A stretch of DNA of 64,000 nt from Candidatus Poribacteria bacterium (lineage in GTDB: Bacteria > Poribacteria > WGA-4E > WGA-3G), in assembly GCA_028820635.1 (NCBI GenBank), contig JAPPIG010000108.1:49733-113732 (forward strand). Direction: 5' to 3'. A program made the position numbers and the translations under genes. Under the pieces are notes generated by a model, which was not told where the DNA came from, ran no database searches, and worked only from the letters and a program-made list of their open reading frames with translations. Numbering within the stretch: the stretch's first letter is position 1; every line of letters begins with the position of its first letter. Of the stretch, positions 53,365 through 61,995 are shown piece by piece.

Positions 53365-54495
53365 GTGAAAATCGCATTTAAAGTGTTAGTGTTTGTCGTA
53401 ATGGGAATCTTCGCTATTTACATAATCAGTTGTAGCGAACGCGCAGAAGATGATGACGTTGAAGTCGCCCAGTTGCTGCGCGCAAACCCAACCCCCGGTA
53501 GTACAATTGAAGCAAATAGCACTATTACTGTGACCTTTGACAAAAACCCTGGCAATGTAACGGTGAATTTAGGTGCTGGCACAGCATCTGGCACAACCGT
53601 TACAATCACAGGTCCATTTCCACATGGGCAATTTACCTTGACACTTACATGGGACGGTGGAAGTCGCAATTTAACATATACCGTGGGAACCTCCGAGCTT
53701 CCTGATGCTGAGCCTGAGCAAATCCCTGAACCTGTTGCTCCTGACGGAATGGTGTTGATACCTGAAGGGGAATTTCAGATGGGAAGTGAAGATGGCGACG
53801 CTGATAATGATGAACAACCCGAGCATTCCGTTTTTGTTGATGCCTTTTATATTGACGTAAACGAAGTAACCAATGCACAATTTAAGGACTTTGTTCTCGC
53901 AAACCCTGAGTGGCAGAAAAAACGAATCGATGGTAAGTTCCAAAATGGTAATTACCTACACGATTGGAATGGAAATAATTATCCTGACGAGGAGGGAGAT
54001 CATCCGGTGCGTTACGTCAGTTGGTATGCAGCGATGGCTTACGCGGAATGGGTAGATAAACGTCTGCCAACAGAAGCGGAATGGGAGAAAGCAGCACGCG
54101 GTGGGCTAAAAGGGAAAAAATATCCATGGGGCAATAACATTAACGGGACAAGAGCCAACTACGGTAAAAATATCGGACACACGACACCTGTTGGTAAATA
54201 CCTACCGAATGACTATGGTGTATATGACATGGCAGGGAATGTGTGGGAATGGTGTTTGGACGCATACGAGAGTGATTTCTATGCAAACTCTCCAAAGCGA
54301 AATCCTGTCGCTGGTGCGGACAACGTTGCGGAAATTGTAAAAGATTTTGAGAACGTTGTAACGGATCGTGTCCTGCGTGGTAGCGGATGGAACGGTAATC
54401 CTGAATGGTTACGTGCCGCAAATCGCTACGGAGATAGTCCTGCTTATGCGGGGATTGGTGCGCTTGGATTCCGTTGTGCGAAGAATGTTGAGTAG
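53365..54495 (+). CDS. SUMF1/FGE-fold lipoprotein
   Basis: This 376-residue lipoprotein starts at GTG with ATAGGAG upstream. It has a lipobox (YIISC), an Ig-like beta domain (about residues 35-105, ANPTPGSTIEANSTITVTFD) and a formylglycine-generating-enzyme-type domain (MVLIPEGEFQMGSEDGD, RLPTEAEWEKAARGG, YDMAGNVWEWCLDAY, RVLRGSGWNG, LGFRCAK). The paired catalytic Cys of true FGE are not seen in the RGSGWNGNPEWLRAANRYG region, so sulfatase activation is unlikely. It is probably a binding or lectin-like SUMF1 relative. Confidence 0.87.
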   Translation: MKIAFKVLVFVVMGIFAIYIISCSERAEDDDVEVAQLLRANPTPGSTIEANSTITVTFDKNPGNVTVNLGAGTASGTTVTITGPFPHGQFTLTLTWDGGSRNLTYTVGTSELPDAEPEQIPEPVAPDGMVLIPEGEFQMGSEDGDADNDEQPEHSVFVDAFYIDVNEVTNAQFKDFVLANPEWQKKRIDGKFQNGNYLHDWNGNNYPDEEGDHPVRYVSWYAAMAYAEWVDKRLPTEAEWEKAARGGLKGKKYPWGNNINGTRANYGKNIGHTTPVGKYLPNDYGVYDMAGNVWEWCLDAYESDFYANSPKRNPVAGADNVAEIVKDFENVVTDRVLRGSGWNGNPEWLRAANRYGDSPAYAGIGALGFRCAKNVE

Positions 54496-54503
54496 TTAAG
54501 ATA

Positions 54504-55448
54504 CTATATACTGCTGTTCAAACGTTCCACATGTGCTACAACAGATTCAGAGATACCTTCTAAGCTATACCCACCCTCCAATGCTGAAACGACGTTGCCC
54601 GATGCAACCTCCTCCGCAACATCCAAAACCATATCGGTTAACTTCGCAAATCCCTCTGCGGTTAAGTCAATGTGGGCGAGTGGATCAAGATAGTGTGCAT
54701 CAAATCCTGCAGATATTAGGATAAACTCAGGCAAAAAATCTTGTAATGCGGGGAGGAGAACATCCTCAAAGACAGTTATATATTCACTATCCCCACTTCC
54801 GGGTGGCATCGGCACGTTTAGCGTGGTGCCTTTTGCATCCCCGCTGCCCTGTTCATATCTTGAACCGGTGCCAGGATAGAGCGGGGATTGATGGATAGAA
54901 AAGAAGAAAACCGATTTGTCTTCATAGAAAATGTCTTGTGTGCCGTTACCGTGATGCACATCCCAATCCACAATTGCCACCTTCCCGACACCGTATTCAC
55001 GTTGCAGATAACGTGCTGTTACGGCGATGTTGTTGAACAGGCAAAACCCCATGCTCTGTCCCGGAGTAGCATGATGTCCCGGTGGCCGCACCAGCGCAAA
55101 AGCATTTTTCACTTTCTTTGTTGCGACTGCTTCTGCTGCACATAACACGCCACCTGTTGAAAGTAACGCAATATCGTAAGATTCATGCCCAACAGGTGTG
55201 TCATAGGTCAGCGGAACTTCCGACTCACAGTATTGACGGATATGTGCACTATAACCCGGGTTATGTGCATAAGCGATCTGCTCAACGGTCGCGGGTGTCG
55301 GGTCAATGCGGTGCAGCCGCTCCCACACATCGCTCTGTTGAAGCGCTGCGAGGCTGGCTCTGAGTCGATCAGGTCGTTCTGGGTGTTCGGGGCCTGTGTC
55401 GTGGTTAAGGTAGTCTGGGTGATAGATGAATGCAGTTTTTTGTGGCAA
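54504..55448 (-). CDS. Histone deacetylase-like (acetoin utilization) amidohydrolase
   Basis: This 314-residue protein has the arginase/HDAC fold with the zinc site: FALVRPPGHHATPG, AIVDWDVHHGNGTQDIFY (Asp and His ligands), FILISAGFDAHYLDPL (distal Asp) and LEGGYSLEGI. Bacterial members deacetylate acetyl-lysine proteins or polyamines. The target is unknown. Its start lies 26 bp downstream of the first DUF262 gene on the same strand, so co-transcription is possible. Confidence 0.92.
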   Translation of the reverse strand: MPQKTAFIYHPDYLNHDTGPEHPERPDRLRASLAALQQSDVWERLHRIDPTPATVEQIAYAHNPGYSAHIRQYCESEVPLTYDTPVGHESYDIALLSTGGVLCAAEAVATKKVKNAFALVRPPGHHATPGQSMGFCLFNNIAVTARYLQREYGVGKVAIVDWDVHHGNGTQDIFYEDKSVFFFSIHQSPLYPGTGSRYEQGSGDAKGTTLNVPMPPGSGDSEYITVFEDVLLPALQDFLPEFILISAGFDAHYLDPLAHIDLTAEGFAKLTDMVLDVAEEVASGNVVSALEGGYSLEGISESVVAHVERLNSSI

Positions 55449-55474
55449 CGGTGGAATCCTTAATGTTCTTTTTA

Positions 55475-57796
55475 CTATTCAATAGGAATCATGTTAATAC
55501 CTTTTAAAAATTTACCGCTTTTTTGTATCGGACTAATCTCAAATTTTACCTTTTGACCTATTTGTATAGGTTGGTCGTCCGTATCTTTAAAATCATCATA
55601 CTCCACTTGTATGGGTTTTTCAAAATCGCTACATTCTACGACAGCTAAAGAACCACCCCAAAATTTTATTTCACCTATGTACGTTTTAATCAAATTTTCA
55701 TCTGGTTTAAAGGTTTGCATTGAAATCTCTTTAAGAACCGATTTTTGATCTGGCCATATTTGGCAAAAATATTCCTTTAATCTTCTAAAATGCCTATTAT
55801 GTTGATAAATATTCCAACGATGCTCTTTGCATATTTCCTTGTTCAATTCAAGAGTGGAATTAGGTGGTGTTCCTAAAACTATTTTTGTTTCCAGAAACCC
55901 TACATTGTCCACCATTGTTGATTGTATTTCTTCATCTTCTACACGAAAAGTTAAGTTTCCTATACTAAGCCAATTAGCCAATACTCCATCTAGTTCGTTT
56001 ATAGACCCAATACGCGTTGGTTCATAAGACAAGAAATCTTCAAAACGTAACTGATTCCTTTTGTTGATGTGGTTTTCAATTCGGTAGAAGATGTAACGTA
56101 TTAGAGACCAAGCTCGGTCTTGAGCCGAAAAAGTATTGGTAGAGGCTGTATCATTGGCGATTTTTTGTAAAGCACCATCCGTAGAATATCTTTGACGAAT
56201 TACACCAGGCCTGGTGGATTCCACGAATTCCTCATCACTTTTGCGCATGAAAATTATTTCATCATCTGGCCATTCAGATAAGGATTCCACAAATTCGTTT
56301 ATATCAAATTCCCTGCCTCTAATCAATTTTAAAAAAAACTTATCTAATGTGTCGTATGCATATGTGTCCTTAGCATAAGCATCGTAACCATGTTCTACCA
56401 TGCGCCGTACAATATAAGACTCTAAAATCTTGAGAACCATTTCCAATTCATTAATAGATTTTTTTGCCTCCCATCGTAAATGGAGTATGAAAGGAAGGAA
56501 ATTTTTCATTTTCAGGTCATTATAGAACTCCATACGGCGGCGAATTCGGTGCCACAACCTATCAGATTCTGCCTCTGGATCCGCATACTGGTAGGTATTT
56601 GAATAACGAGCTAATTCATGGAATTCATATTTAATTTGGTTATATTCGACGCTACATTCCTCCTCATATTCGTCAAAATTGCCTATAATTGCTTTCTCTT
56701 TTACCTTTTTGTAATAAAACTGCTGATACACTTCAAAAGTTTTTCTATCTTTTCCATTTTCTTCATTTGTTCCAAAGGACGGACCGAGTTTTGCTTTGAG
56801 AAACACCCTAAGAAATGTCTCTAGCCTTTCTGCGTCCCAATAACTATGAGTGTTCTCAAAGTGCCAATACTTATCATAGAATTTTTTAACGTGAGACTTA
56901 CCATTATCTGTGCCATCATCTAATTGTCTTGTGCGTAAGAAAAGATTGTTTCTGAGGTAATCAAATTCCGCAAGTTTTCTGCCTGTCGCATTTATTGATT
57001 CAAATATTTTTTCTGAATGATCTGATTCTTCAAGTGTTGTCAGAAGAACTTTTAACTGACTCTTTACAGTGACAAGCAGGCTATCTAAATTATGCTTCCA
57101 ATCATTACTGTAATGAATATAAGCCATAGTTAGTGAGTAGAAATAATAATAGGTATCAAGGATATTGTGACTATCACCATTAGTAAATTTATTATTAATG
57201 GCAATCCTGTGTTCATCTGGTATCCGGTATGATTCTTCATCAGATGCTAAAGAGATGGTTTCACCGTACTTCCGATTAGCGATTTTTTCAAATTCTTTAA
57301 TGTCAAATTCTGTGGGACAGAATTTGTAGGTAGTCTCTTCCCCGGTTCTATTTACGACTCTTTTTACGACATTAGGGTCATTCACTATAAAATTTTGTGG
57401 TTCTTCTGCTTGTTTAAGGAGATCTTTTGATTCAAATATGTCTCTAATGACACAAAAGATAATTTGGAAGGTTGTAAGACGTTGTTGCCCATCAATAACT
57501 TCAAATATTTCTATATCTCTATCACTAATTTGGCGTGTGGCAATAATACCTGTGAAATGCTTTTTATCTTTTTCTGTTGAGGTATCTTCAAGTTTTACTA
57601 CAGGTTTGAAATCAAATCCACTGTCACTATCTATATCCCCTTCCAACTCCAGTCCTAATAGAGCAAAAATATCTTCTGAAAGCGCACGCCAATTCGTTTT
57701 ATCCCACACATACCGCCGCTGATAACGCGGGACTTTATATTGCACTGCATCACTAAACAATTTACTGGTACTCAGTTCTCGCTGACTTGTATGCAT
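55475..57796 (-). CDS. DUF262 protein with cold-shock-like C-terminus
   Basis: This 773-residue GmrSD/SspE-like protein has the DUF262 motifs VPRYQRRYVWDKTNW (residues 22-36) and IDGQQRLTTFQI (101-112), then FESINATGRKLAEFDYLRNNLFL. In DUF262 proteins these form an NTP-binding ParB-like fold, usually followed by a DUF1524 HNH nuclease. No His-rich HNH motif is visible where expected (FEDFLSYEPTRIGS). The C-terminus, GEIKFWGGSLAVVE...IQIGQKVKFEISPIQKSGKF, resembles a cold-shock (CSD) OB fold. It is probably nucleic-acid related and a candidate defence protein. Confidence 0.78.
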   Translation of the reverse strand: MHTSQRELSTSKLFSDAVQYKVPRYQRRYVWDKTNWRALSEDIFALLGLELEGDIDSDSGFDFKPVVKLEDTSTEKDKKHFTGIIATRQISDRDIEIFEVIDGQQRLTTFQIIFCVIRDIFESKDLLKQAEEPQNFIVNDPNVVKRVVNRTGEETTYKFCPTEFDIKEFEKIANRKYGETISLASDEESYRIPDEHRIAINNKFTNGDSHNILDTYYYFYSLTMAYIHYSNDWKHNLDSLLVTVKSQLKVLLTTLEESDHSEKIFESINATGRKLAEFDYLRNNLFLRTRQLDDGTDNGKSHVKKFYDKYWHFENTHSYWDAERLETFLRVFLKAKLGPSFGTNEENGKDRKTFEVYQQFYYKKVKEKAIIGNFDEYEEECSVEYNQIKYEFHELARYSNTYQYADPEAESDRLWHRIRRRMEFYNDLKMKNFLPFILHLRWEAKKSINELEMVLKILESYIVRRMVEHGYDAYAKDTYAYDTLDKFFLKLIRGREFDINEFVESLSEWPDDEIIFMRKSDEEFVESTRPGVIRQRYSTDGALQKIANDTASTNTFSAQDRAWSLIRYIFYRIENHINKRNQLRFEDFLSYEPTRIGSINELDGVLANWLSIGNLTFRVEDEEIQSTMVDNVGFLETKIVLGTPPNSTLELNKEICKEHRWNIYQHNRHFRRLKEYFCQIWPDQKSVLKEISMQTFKPDENLIKTYIGEIKFWGGSLAVVECSDFEKPIQVEYDDFKDTDDQPIQIGQKVKFEISPIQKSGKFLKGINMIPIE

Positions 57797-57863
57797 TTTG
57801 ACTTTCCTTTTGACTTTTCGCTTATATGATGTTAATTGTCAAGGTCTTAAAATTCTTTACAAA

Positions 57864-59552
57864 TTATTCCAGAGGAGGTTCCCATAGCGTATTGAAGTTT
57901 TCTAATATTCTACCCTTTTGCAGCTGCTCTAAAAAATTCGATTGTTCATCTAAAGTAGGGGGTGAGTATTCCCACGGTGTATGATTTTCTTCATGGCTAT
58001 AATGTTCCATTCGCTTGAACATATAGTACATTAAGTATGAATCCTTATTTCCGACTTGCTCAAGAGCTTTCTTAATCTGTTTGTTATCCGGCCATACTTT
58101 CCCTCCAGAGCCTTCCAATTCATATTTTAATTTTCCAGAGCCAGACAGAAATTGCTTAAACTCCTCCACATCAAATGTGCCAATTCCAACTGCTTTATCA
58201 AAGAAATATTTTATGCATTTATAACTTGCATCGTTAGTGTCTTGTTTATTTCCAAAGCAAAGTATTAGTCTTACCAAATAAGATTCCAAAATTTTGCAAA
58301 CATGGTCAACCGCATCATCACCATTTTTATGTTTTACAAATAGTAAGAGTGGTTCCAAGCAGTTTAAACTAAGGTCACTACAAAGTTGGACGTAACGGTG
58401 AATTGGTTTATTGGGATCATCTATATCTTGCTTTAGCTTTTGATAAGATTCCGCGTATTTCATTAACTGCTTGAATTCGTTTTTGATTCCTCCTGCAGTC
58501 CTGCTATATTTCCGATACACATCAAGCGGATTTACGTTCTCTGTTTTAAAACAGTACGGCCCCAAATTTGCTATGAGAAACGCCCGTAAAAACGCTTTTT
58601 GTTTGTCTGTTTTCCAATAATGAGAAACCTGTTCATCATTTTCAAAAAGCCAATATTTATCATAGAAAATCGCGCTATAGGACTTACCACTCTTCTTGTC
58701 AACACCCAATTTTCCGGCGCGAAGGAAAAGATTATTCCTGAGATAATCAAAATTCGAAAGCTTCCTTCCTGTAGCATTGAGCGATTCAAATATTTCTTCC
58801 GAATATTTTTCTTCATCAAGCCTTAGTCTTACGAAAAGAAACTGAGTCCTGATCTTGCTAAGCAAATTACTCAAATTAATATCTATATTTTCCTGTACAT
58901 AATCCCAGATCCATTTATAGAAATAGTTATAGACATTAAGAATGTCATGGCTCACCTTAATGTTATCATCAAAATCCGAAAATAATTGCAATCTAACAGA
59001 TTCTTGAAATTCGTTATTAAACATTAAATCGCTCTGTGAAACTAGGTTACCGTATGTTTCATCAACTATCTTTTCGAATGCAGACAGGTCATACTTTGTA
59101 GGAATTAATTTGTAGGATTTAACATCGTCACTTCTATTCAATATCAGACTTTGTGGTTCCTTTGCTTCCGTAGATTTTCCTTTTGCTATAAATATATCTC
59201 TAATGACACAAAGGATAATTTGGAAAGTTGTAAGGCGTTGTTGGCCATCAATAACTTCAAATATTTCAGGTTCTCCTTTACCAATTTCGCGTATAACAAT
59301 GATGCCTGTGAAATGCTTTTTATCTTTTTCTGTTGAGGTATCTTCAAGTTTTACTACAGGTTTGAAATCAAATCCGCTATCACTATCTATATCCCCTTCC
59401 AACTTTAGCTCTAGCTGAGCAAGAATATCTTCTGAAAGCGTACGCCAATTCGTATCATCCCACACATAACGTCGCTGAAAATGCGGGACTTTATATTGCA
59501 CATTCTCACTAAACAAATTACTGGTAGTCTCCTCACGTCCTAGTTGAATCAT
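57864..59552 (-). CDS. DUF262 protein, second copy without HNH
   Basis: This 562-residue DUF262 protein aligns residue for residue with its neighbour through position 110 (VPHFQRRYVWDDTNW, IDGQQRLTTFQI), and residues 51-85 are identical. It keeps FESLNATGRKLSNFDYLRNNLFL but diverges elsewhere. It ends after HEENHTPWEYSPPTLDEQ, near where DUF1524 would start, so it seems to lack the nuclease half. It is the first gene of the pair and is transcribed from the promoter at 59608-59635. Confidence 0.8.
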   Translation of the reverse strand: MIQLGREETTSNLFSENVQYKVPHFQRRYVWDDTNWRTLSEDILAQLELKLEGDIDSDSGFDFKPVVKLEDTSTEKDKKHFTGIIVIREIGKGEPEIFEVIDGQQRLTTFQIILCVIRDIFIAKGKSTEAKEPQSLILNRSDDVKSYKLIPTKYDLSAFEKIVDETYGNLVSQSDLMFNNEFQESVRLQLFSDFDDNIKVSHDILNVYNYFYKWIWDYVQENIDINLSNLLSKIRTQFLFVRLRLDEEKYSEEIFESLNATGRKLSNFDYLRNNLFLRAGKLGVDKKSGKSYSAIFYDKYWLFENDEQVSHYWKTDKQKAFLRAFLIANLGPYCFKTENVNPLDVYRKYSRTAGGIKNEFKQLMKYAESYQKLKQDIDDPNKPIHRYVQLCSDLSLNCLEPLLLFVKHKNGDDAVDHVCKILESYLVRLILCFGNKQDTNDASYKCIKYFFDKAVGIGTFDVEEFKQFLSGSGKLKYELEGSGGKVWPDNKQIKKALEQVGNKDSYLMYYMFKRMEHYSHEENHTPWEYSPPTLDEQSNFLEQLQKGRILENFNTLWEPPLE

Positions 59553-59607
59553 CTATAAATCCTCCGTTGAATAAGTAGTTTTGCCAAGCAGTAAACTAAC
59601 TACGTTA

Positions 59608-59635
59608 AGTATACTACATCCTCAACTTTTTTCAA
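59608..59635 (-). promoter_or_regulatory. Promoter for the tandem DUF262 genes
   Basis: On the minus strand TTGAAA and TATACT are separated by 16 bp. It lies about 55-80 bases upstream of the first DUF262 gene, whose ATG has CGGAGG before it. Confidence 0.5.
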
Positions 59636-59692
59636 ATTAAAAATTATTGGTAAAATTTCAAAATAATATGATAGCAGAATTTGACCCTTAAA

Positions 59693-60793
59693 TCAATTCC
59701 GCATCCGCCTAATCCGCGCAGGCGTGTCGTCACCTTGAATCTCAGACGAAAGAATACGCAGACTCCGATCTTCAATCGGCAACTCCACCTTTACACCGCC
59801 ACGCCGATGCGATTCACGAAGTGCAATTGCAACCTCTAAAGCCTCGCGCCCATCTTCGCCTGAACATTTAGGTGAACCCCCATTTTCAATAGCGTTGATA
59901 ATGTCGTCAACGATGGTCAATCCCATCCCTTGCATCCGCACAGGCCACGGGAATGGACATGTTGCAGGAACGCCACGTCCACGCCGACCACCCGGAACCA
60001 TACGAATTAACTCAAACGTTTCAGCATTATTGATTGAGCGGATACGTCCACTTGTGCCGATAACATCCACCTCCCAAGGCGCAGCACCACACGCTGTGCT
60101 TCGGAGATATGCTCGGACACCGTTATCAAAAACAAGGTAGCCGTTTCCCATCAGGTCGTTTTCACCTGCTGCGGCTTCATCGGACTGCATTTCACCAAAA
60201 ACCCATTCCACATTTCCACCCGCCATATAACGTAGAATATCAATAGCATGGCTACCATTATGCGAAAGACCACATTGTGCATACACGGTAACCTGTAGCA
60301 CATCACCGATTTCACCTTCATCAATAAGTTTTCTTGCTTCACTAAAGAAGGGATTCCAACGTCTCGCACAATTGATTGCCATTACGACGTTGTTTTCTCG
60401 GCATACATCTACCATCGCATCTGCTTCGGCAAGGCTAAGCGAAATCGGTTTTTCTGCCCAGATACCCTTGACACCCGCACGTGCTACGTCTTGAACGATA
60501 GCCTCCCGCACTCGTGCTGTTGTGCAAATGCTGACAATATCAAGTTTTTCCGTCTCTAACATTTCTTGATAATCGCTGTAGATATGTTCCGAACTGAGTC
60601 CCCAACGTTCACCGAAAATTGAGGCTTGTTCGGCATGTAGATCAGCACCTGCGACCAATTCTGTTTTCGGTGATGCGTTATAACTTGGTCCATGACAGTA
60701 AGGCAGAAAGAGTGAACCTCCCTGCGTAATTTCGTCATCAAAAGTGCTTCCCATGCGTCCTAAACCGATTACACCTGCACGATATGTTGCCAT
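59693..60793 (-). CDS. Gfo/Idh/MocA-family oxidoreductase
   Basis: This 366-residue dehydrogenase begins YRAGVIGLGRMGSTFDDE, a Rossmann fold, and has the family EKP motif (IWAEKPISL) plus the alpha/beta domain after residue 150. It has AAGGAG before the ATG. The substrate is unknown. It sits between the DUF262 pair and the NUDIX/ATPase operon, on the same strand. Confidence 0.9.
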   Translation of the reverse strand: MATYRAGVIGLGRMGSTFDDEITQGGSLFLPYCHGPSYNASPKTELVAGADLHAEQASIFGERWGLSSEHIYSDYQEMLETEKLDIVSICTTARVREAIVQDVARAGVKGIWAEKPISLSLAEADAMVDVCRENNVVMAINCARRWNPFFSEARKLIDEGEIGDVLQVTVYAQCGLSHNGSHAIDILRYMAGGNVEWVFGEMQSDEAAAGENDLMGNGYLVFDNGVRAYLRSTACGAAPWEVDVIGTSGRIRSINNAETFELIRMVPGGRRGRGVPATCPFPWPVRMQGMGLTIVDDIINAIENGGSPKCSGEDGREALEVAIALRESHRRGGVKVELPIEDRSLRILSSEIQGDDTPARIRRMRN

Positions 60794-60854
60794 CTTTTAT
60801 CTCCTTAAAAAACGTCCAAAGTGAATTTGATTGTTGCTTATGTTGTAACTACAA

Positions 60855-61493
60855 TTATTCGCCAAGTATTTTCTCGTAAACAAAATCCAACCACCTATTT
60901 TGCGGTGAGACAATTTCGGGTTTCGGTGAAAGTGGTGTCCAAAAAGGCTGAAAAATGTGACCTTTATCGCTTTTCAATTCCCACATATCCTCTGTTTCTT
61001 TTTGTGTCGTTAATTGAAAAAAATGCCTTTTCTTTTTAGCACTTAAGTTTTCATTCGGGATCCATCCTGTAATGTTATAGTCAATGCATACAGGTTTGTG
61101 AAATTTGTCATATTCATATTCAATGTACGAAATGTGTGTGAAATCTTCCTGTGTGGAATGGCAATCAACGGTGAGTCCTTTAGGCAGCTTTAGTTTGTAG
61201 GGAATGGCACTTAAGTTGGGTTGGATATAAACTTGTGTCGTTTCTGCTATTATTCTTTGGTTATTTTCCAATTCATTTTCAAAACAACCGAGATATTTTT
61301 GAATTTTTACATTCTGTAGTCCTGTTTCTTCATAAGTTTCACGTATGACTGCTGTTTCAATATCTTCACCTTCTTCAACTGTTCCTGCTGGGATTTGGAT
61401 ACCAGCGGTAGGGTGTTTGAATACAAGTAGCATATTCACACCATTTCGTTCTTGTGTGATAAATGCGGTGACCTTTTCAATGGGTTTGTTCAT
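60855..61493 (-). CDS. NUDIX hydrolase-like protein
   Basis: This 212-residue protein contains a NUDIX box: G37-TVEEG-E43 and R51-E-x-x-E55-E56-x-G58, matching Gx5Ex7REUxEExGU except for Thr at the hydrophobic position. NUDIX enzymes hydrolyse nucleoside diphosphate linkages. The C-terminal half (about residues 110-212) is not recognised. It lies 40 bp downstream of the small D...ExH gene, suggesting a three-gene operon with the ATPase. Confidence 0.85.
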   Translation of the reverse strand: MNKPIEKVTAFITQERNGVNMLLVFKHPTAGIQIPAGTVEEGEDIETAVIRETYEETGLQNVKIQKYLGCFENELENNQRIIAETTQVYIQPNLSAIPYKLKLPKGLTVDCHSTQEDFTHISYIEYEYDKFHKPVCIDYNITGWIPNENLSAKKKRHFFQLTTQKETEDMWELKSDKGHIFQPFWTPLSPKPEIVSPQNRWLDFVYEKILGE

Positions 61494-61533
61494 TAGTCTT
61501 TATAGGTATATCTACAATTTAACGGTAACATGA

Positions 61534-61995
61534 TTATGTGACCGAATCTGCGTGCAACACAGAATCTGGACCACGAATGCCTTTTTGTGCCAATATCTGA
61601 CGATATTTACCTCTTTTCACACTTGACGCAGTTTTTCTTGTGGAAATCCAGTGGTAAGTACTCTGATCTTCCAAATTTTCAAGACTTTTTGCAGAACGTG
61701 CACGCCACCGTTTTAACCATTCTAATTTCGCTGTGACCTCTCCAACTTTGCGTGTATTTTCCGCCGAATGAACTTCTACATAGTAAATCCGGTCTTTATA
61801 ACCGAACACGTAATCCCAACGGTTTTCATTCGGATAACGTCTTTCAAGACACTTGTCTATATAAACACTACCTTTTAGGCAGCGTGATGAATTGACTATA
61901 ATTTTATTTTTGTCCTGCCGTTCCAATGCTTGTAACCCATTTTTCAGACACTCGACAATTTCTGGAACGTTCCGAATAGCATCTATAAAATTCAA
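61534..61995 (-). CDS. Small D...ExH protein coupled to the ATPase gene
   Basis: This 153-residue protein starts at TTG, and the stop of the upstream ATPase overlaps it (TTGA). Residues 50-77 read LERRYPNENRWDYVFGYK followed by DRIYYVEVHSA: D61 and E74-x-H76, a D...ExH pattern that could be a PD-(D/E)xK-like nuclease or a degenerate relative. WLKRW and basic segments follow. No named family recognised. The overlap implies translational coupling to the ATPase. Confidence 0.72.
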   Translation of the reverse strand: MNFIDAIRNVPEIVECLKNGLQALERQDKNKIIVNSSRCLKGSVYIDKCLERRYPNENRWDYVFGYKDRIYYVEVHSAENTRKVGEVTAKLEWLKRWRARSAKSLENLEDQSTYHWISTRKTASSVKRGKYRQILAQKGIRGPDSVLHADSVT

